Source of the DNA: Pontiellaceae bacterium
Lineage (GTDB): Bacteria; Verrucomicrobiota; Kiritimatiellia; Kiritimatiellales; Pontiellaceae
Assembly: GCA_016937945.1 (NCBI GenBank)
Contig: JAFGVP010000102.1
Coordinates: 84,227-120,488, forward strand
DNA: 36,262 nucleotides
Direction: 5' to 3'
The notes below the pieces were generated by a model that was given only the letters and a program-made list of their open reading frames with translations, was not told the DNA's origin and did not search any database. The translations under genes and the position numbers were made by a program. This document shows, in pieces, positions 31,890 through 36,262 of the stretch (its first letter is position 1; each line of letters starts with the position of its first letter).

Positions 31890-33965
31890 TCAATCTTCGT
31901 CTTCGGCAACTGCGACAATCTCTTCAGGCTCCTCCATCTCTTTGGAACCCGGAACTTCATCATTCACTGCAACATTCGTGGTGTTCAACAAACCAGCGCC
32001 CGAAAGAGCCGGCATGAAGTGCTTTGTCAGCATCGCGGCCAGTCCGTCAAACGACCCGCCGCCACCGACAAATACCTCGGGAACAAAGCGGTTGACGCTG
32101 CCGGCCAGCGCATTGGCAATATTGACCAGCGCCGTCTGTTCCATCCCCAGCGCATCCACCTGCGCCTTGAATGAATCGGCGCGGGCCATACCGACCGCCC
32201 GCTCGCGGGCTCCGTGAGCAGCACCGGTCTTTTCAATATACTCGGCTTCCCCATCGGCTTCCGCCTTGCGCGCCTGAGCGTTGTTGCTCTTGATCGCGAT
32301 ACTGACCTGCGACTGGGCAAGATCGTTCTGCATATCCGCCGTCCCCTTGGCCTTCTCCATGTTGATGCGTTCCCTCTGCGCCTCCTCCTGCATGCGATAG
32401 GTGGCGACCTCCTGATTCGCAATCTCGCGCTCCGTCAGCACCTTCACCAGTTCACCGGGCAGAATCACATCCTGAATATATACCCCGGGGGCCTCCACCT
32501 TATACTGCCCAAGTTCGCGCTGAATATGGCCCAATGCCTCGATCTGCACCGTCTGGCGCGTTTCGATAAACCGAATGGCCGGAATGCTCTGCAGCTTATC
32601 CCTGAAATGGTTTCCGACGGCGGCCTGCAGCACTTCGTTGACGAGATTCTGCATGGTGCCCACCATGGAAATCACCCAGGGGGCCTGCGTATCCGCGACA
32701 TGGATCTGTACCTGCAGATCGATCGAAAACTCAAAACCCTCGCGGCTCTTGGCAATGATCGGACTGAGCTGGGCATCGAGATCATGCGCATGCGAAACCC
32801 GGTCCGCCCAGTTGAGCGTAAGGATGGCGGTCGGAACAATCTCGGCCTGATAAATGTGCGGATTGATCGGATACTTCCCGGTCCGCAGCGGCTCCTGCCA
32901 GATGCCCCTATGTCCGGGCCGAACCAGTGAACCGAATTTAAACTCGACGCCGGACGTATCCTGCGTAACCAGCCCGACATAGGATTTCACCACAGCTACC
33001 TGCCCCTGCTCAACCACCAGCATCGGCACCAGCTCGACACTTACCAGGAACGGATTAAGATTGTAGGCGCCGTAAAGCAGCGGATCATGCTGCAGACCGA
33101 TGCGGCCACCGCTGTCGAGAAAGGACTGAAAGTTCTGATAGTTATTGTGCTGCTGGTTTTTGCTTCCGAGGATGGCTTCAATCAGGGAGTGATCCGTTAC
33201 ACTCTGATCCTGCTCCAGCTCGCTGATATCTGCAAATCCGCCCAGACGACTCGCAATATCGCCGGCCGGCAGCGGATCGCCCTCAAAAACCGTTACTACG
33301 CCAACCATGTCGATCACCTTGCCATCGGCCCCCTGCTGCGAACCGATACGAAGCACCTTCAGCTGCTCCGGCCGCAACCCGAAAGAAGCCGGACTCAGTT
33401 CACCCCTGCGCGGCAGCGGGGGCGGAGCACCCATCGGCTTGCGCGAAGCAGCCATCCCGAACTCGATCGGCATACGGCCCCGCTTCAGGATCGGAACGCC
33501 ATACACGTGGTCGGCGGTAATGACCAGAAATGCCACAGGATGGATCGGTGCCAGCGTTCCGGGAGGAAGTACCGGCCGCTGAACCCCCTTCTGTCCACCG
33601 TTGGATATGAAGGCTTCAAGGTTGCAGTAATTGCCGAACCCATCGTGATAGACACCGGATTTGGCCCCCGTGGGCAGCGGCAGACCGACCTGCGCCACAA
33701 CAACCCCGATATTCCCCGCAGGAATCTGAACCCAGGGATGCTTTTCAACGCCGTACAGGATCCACAGCTTAAAACGCCAGCCCGGCATCAGCAGCCGGGC
33801 CTGATATCCCGCCTCCCCCCGAAAGGCAATCGGGTTGTCCGATGAAAGCCGTTTGAACGAAAAGCGCCTGGTTACCAGTCCGACCTGCGTTGGCCCGATG
33901 ATGCTGATAGACGGAATCACCAGCGCGGCCAGAATGAGTATTGATGCAATTATGATGATGTTCAT
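31890..33965 (-). CDS. Large SPFH/flotillin-like membrane protein
   Basis: The 691-residue protein has an N-terminal membrane helix (about 2-22) with AAGGGG 6 nt before the ATG. It appears to hold two band-7-like modules: an unusual first one (about 30-240) and a classic SPFH region (about 310-520, with FKFGSLVRPGHRGIW and YPINPHIYQAEIVPT). An Ala/Glu-rich coiled coil (about 520-620; MQEEAQRERINMEKAKG) and a Gly-rich then acidic tail follow. SPFH proteins form membrane-bound rings or cages linked to membrane order and stress. It is divergent from a sigma-54 activator and has a sigma-54 promoter candidate, a layout like pspA-pspF. Confidence 0.85.
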   Translation of the reverse strand: MNIIIIASILILAALVIPSISIIGPTQVGLVTRRFSFKRLSSDNPIAFRGEAGYQARLLMPGWRFKLWILYGVEKHPWVQIPAGNIGVVVAQVGLPLPTGAKSGVYHDGFGNYCNLEAFISNGGQKGVQRPVLPPGTLAPIHPVAFLVITADHVYGVPILKRGRMPIEFGMAASRKPMGAPPPLPRRGELSPASFGLRPEQLKVLRIGSQQGADGKVIDMVGVVTVFEGDPLPAGDIASRLGGFADISELEQDQSVTDHSLIEAILGSKNQQHNNYQNFQSFLDSGGRIGLQHDPLLYGAYNLNPFLVSVELVPMLVVEQGQVAVVKSYVGLVTQDTSGVEFKFGSLVRPGHRGIWQEPLRTGKYPINPHIYQAEIVPTAILTLNWADRVSHAHDLDAQLSPIIAKSREGFEFSIDLQVQIHVADTQAPWVISMVGTMQNLVNEVLQAAVGNHFRDKLQSIPAIRFIETRQTVQIEALGHIQRELGQYKVEAPGVYIQDVILPGELVKVLTEREIANQEVATYRMQEEAQRERINMEKAKGTADMQNDLAQSQVSIAIKSNNAQARKAEADGEAEYIEKTGAAHGARERAVGMARADSFKAQVDALGMEQTALVNIANALAGSVNRFVPEVFVGGGGSFDGLAAMLTKHFMPALSGAGLLNTTNVAVNDEVPGSKEMEEPEEIVAVAEDED

Positions 33966-34023
33966 GTTCTACCCCTTGGTTGACAATCGACTGCCTCATG
34001 CAGGCGATTTACAAGCGGCCAAA

Positions 34024-34039
34024 CGCACACAATATGCCA
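34024..34039 (-). promoter_or_regulatory. Candidate sigma-54 promoter of the flotillin-like gene
   Basis: The minus strand reads TGGCATA-TTGT-GTGCG with exact GG-N10-GC spacing (GG 34038-34037, GC 34026-34025). The start near 34013 gives a leader of about 48 nt. Upstream (34070-34160) is a very AT-rich stretch with TATATGCCA and TATATGGCA motifs, suitable for activator binding and DNA bending. The -12 half is imperfect. Confidence 0.5.
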
Positions 34040-34213
34040 TCGCAACAACCCCCATCGTTAACTACTAATCAATATATACTTACGAAATAATACGCCATTC
34101 TTGCATACGTCATATATATGCCACTATTTATCATTATATGGCAATTTTCACCATATACCGGCTTTACACTGGCCCCCGGTCATGGTTTGCTTCGGATCAA
34201 AGGAAGCCCGCTT

Positions 34214-35584
<1,371 letters not shown>

Positions 35585-35967
35585 AAACGGCCTATCAGCT
35601 CCGGTTCACGCTCCCTTAACCGCACAAGGAACCGATTAATCGAGCTGTGGGCGAGCGCCTGACCGATGCAGGATAATCGGCACTCCCTGCATCTCTCTTC
35701 CCGTTAACACGGATCTACAAAGAGCTTCGATGAAGATATCGCTTGCTCTTTGGAATATGCCGCCTATTCTGGCCGCTCAATGGAAAACGCAATGCACATC
35801 TTTAAGCAGGCACCGGCGATTGAAGCATCAGTCGTCCGCGCGTTTGCATGGCTGCGCATTAAAACCGTCTAACCCCGGCCGGCGTTTCTCCAGACCCTTT
35901 CAATCCTGATTCATTTCATCATTTGATCCCAAGCCTGCAGAACCGCCGGCCTCCGGAATGATCAACG
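35585..35967. other. Gap without a convincing gene
   Basis: The only structure seen is the hairpin at 35665-35693. A 30-codon frame at 35780-35872 (MENAMHIFKQAP...) lacks a ribosome binding site and is not called. Confidence 0.6.
35665..35693 (+). terminator. Stem-loop after the sigma-54 activator gene
   Basis: GATGCAGG and CCTGCATC pair perfectly with a 13-base loop, followed by the pyrimidine-rich TCTCTTCCCG. It is 80 nt past the stop; a weak terminator is possible. Confidence 0.35.
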
Positions 35968-36262
35968 ATGAAAACCAGGACCGAAAATCAATCAGATCCC
36001 ACGCAACCGAATCAGCAGAATGCTGCACTTCGCATGAAGGGCATTGCACTGATGACCTGCTCTATCGCGGCATTTACCTGCAGCGTGCTGACCCTGCGCG
36101 CTGCCAGTACAACCGCCGGCGCATGGCTGGCGACCGCGGTACGTTTTGCGATCGGGCTGCTCATCGTTTCGCTGGTCTATCTCCCGAAGGGACATTTCAG
36201 GCCGGCCCGATTGGTCCGGAATCCGGATCTGATCATGCGCGGGGTACTCGGCGGCGTCGGGG
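35968..36262 (+). CDS. EamA/DMT family transporter, 3' end missing
   Basis: An open frame runs from ATG 35968 to the window end (98 codons). After a polar, Gln-rich N-terminus (to about residue 22) it reads MKGIALMTCSIAAFTCSVLT and AWLATAVRFAIGLLIVSLVY. These are the first two helices of a drug/metabolite transporter, in which helix 2 typically carries RF. Then FRPARLVRNPDLIMRGVLGG leads into helix 3. An internal ATG 22 codons in (MKGIAL) is an alternative start. The substrate is not predictable. Confidence 0.75.
   Translation, partial: MKTRTENQSDPTQPNQQNAALRMKGIALMTCSIAAFTCSVLTLRAASTTAGAWLATAVRFAIGLLIVSLVYLPKGHFRPARLVRNPDLIMRGVLGGVG

Noticed and set aside
35780-35872. 30-codon frame MENAMHIFKQAP...
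   Set aside because: No ribosome binding site and no recognisable pattern; length is within chance.

Overview
This window looks like a chromosomal stretch from an anaerobic, moderately GC-rich bacterium of the PVC superphylum. The closest guess is Kiritimatiellota (Pontiella-like). The reasons are: a Ser/Thr kinase paired with an ECF-type sigma factor; a very large secreted subtilase with calcium-binding (thrombospondin type 3) repeats, LVIVD repeats and a beta-helix; a short pseudopilin of the style common in PVC bacteria; and a nitrogenase operon of the anaerobe type nifH-nifI1-nifI2-nifD-nifK. The taxonomic call is inference from gene content only.

Layout. 1-2391 (+): truncated membrane Ser/Thr kinase with C-terminal leucine-rich repeats, then an ECF-like sigma factor, ending in a good terminator. 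2724-13587 (-): one compact operon pilM-pilN-pilO-pilP-like-secretin, with a 1,853-residue S8 protease as its last gene. 13785-14303 (+): GspB/PilP-like membrane protein. 14281-15132 (-): TPR protein with a stand-alone MshEN-like domain. 15380-18192 (+): PilB/GspE ATPase and PilC/GspF platform protein. 18365-19744 (+): NtrC/PilR-type sigma-54 activator. 20268-20597 (+): prepilin. Together these encode most of a type IV pilus / type II secretion-like machine. -24/-12 (sigma-54) promoter candidates lie in front of four of its transcription units, and the only activator in the cluster is the PilR-like one.

20676-24306 (+): an ABC-2 exporter (ATPase, permease), a membrane-anchored TPR protein and a secreted dual-specificity-type phosphatase. 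A repeat-flanked GxxExxY gene, frameshifted at a run of five G, sits between ATPase and permease.

24833-29684 (+): nifH, nifI1, nifI2, nifD, nifK behind a perfect sigma-54 promoter (TGGCAC-N5-TTGCA). nifE, nifN and nifB do not follow. Two small unrecognised genes come next (29904 and 30396). Almost every junction in the nif cluster carries a different inverted-repeat or stem-loop element, and a broken palindrome lies upstream of nifH.

30708-36262: a PepSY-associated membrane protein and a divergent 5-formyltetrahydrofolate cyclo-ligase-like protein, both on the minus strand. A large SPFH/flotillin-like protein (-) follows, divergent from a second sigma-54 activator with a degenerate receiver (+); a sigma-54 promoter candidate precedes the flotillin gene. 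The window ends in the 5' part of an EamA/DMT transporter. No tRNA, rRNA, CRISPR array or complete insertion sequence was seen.
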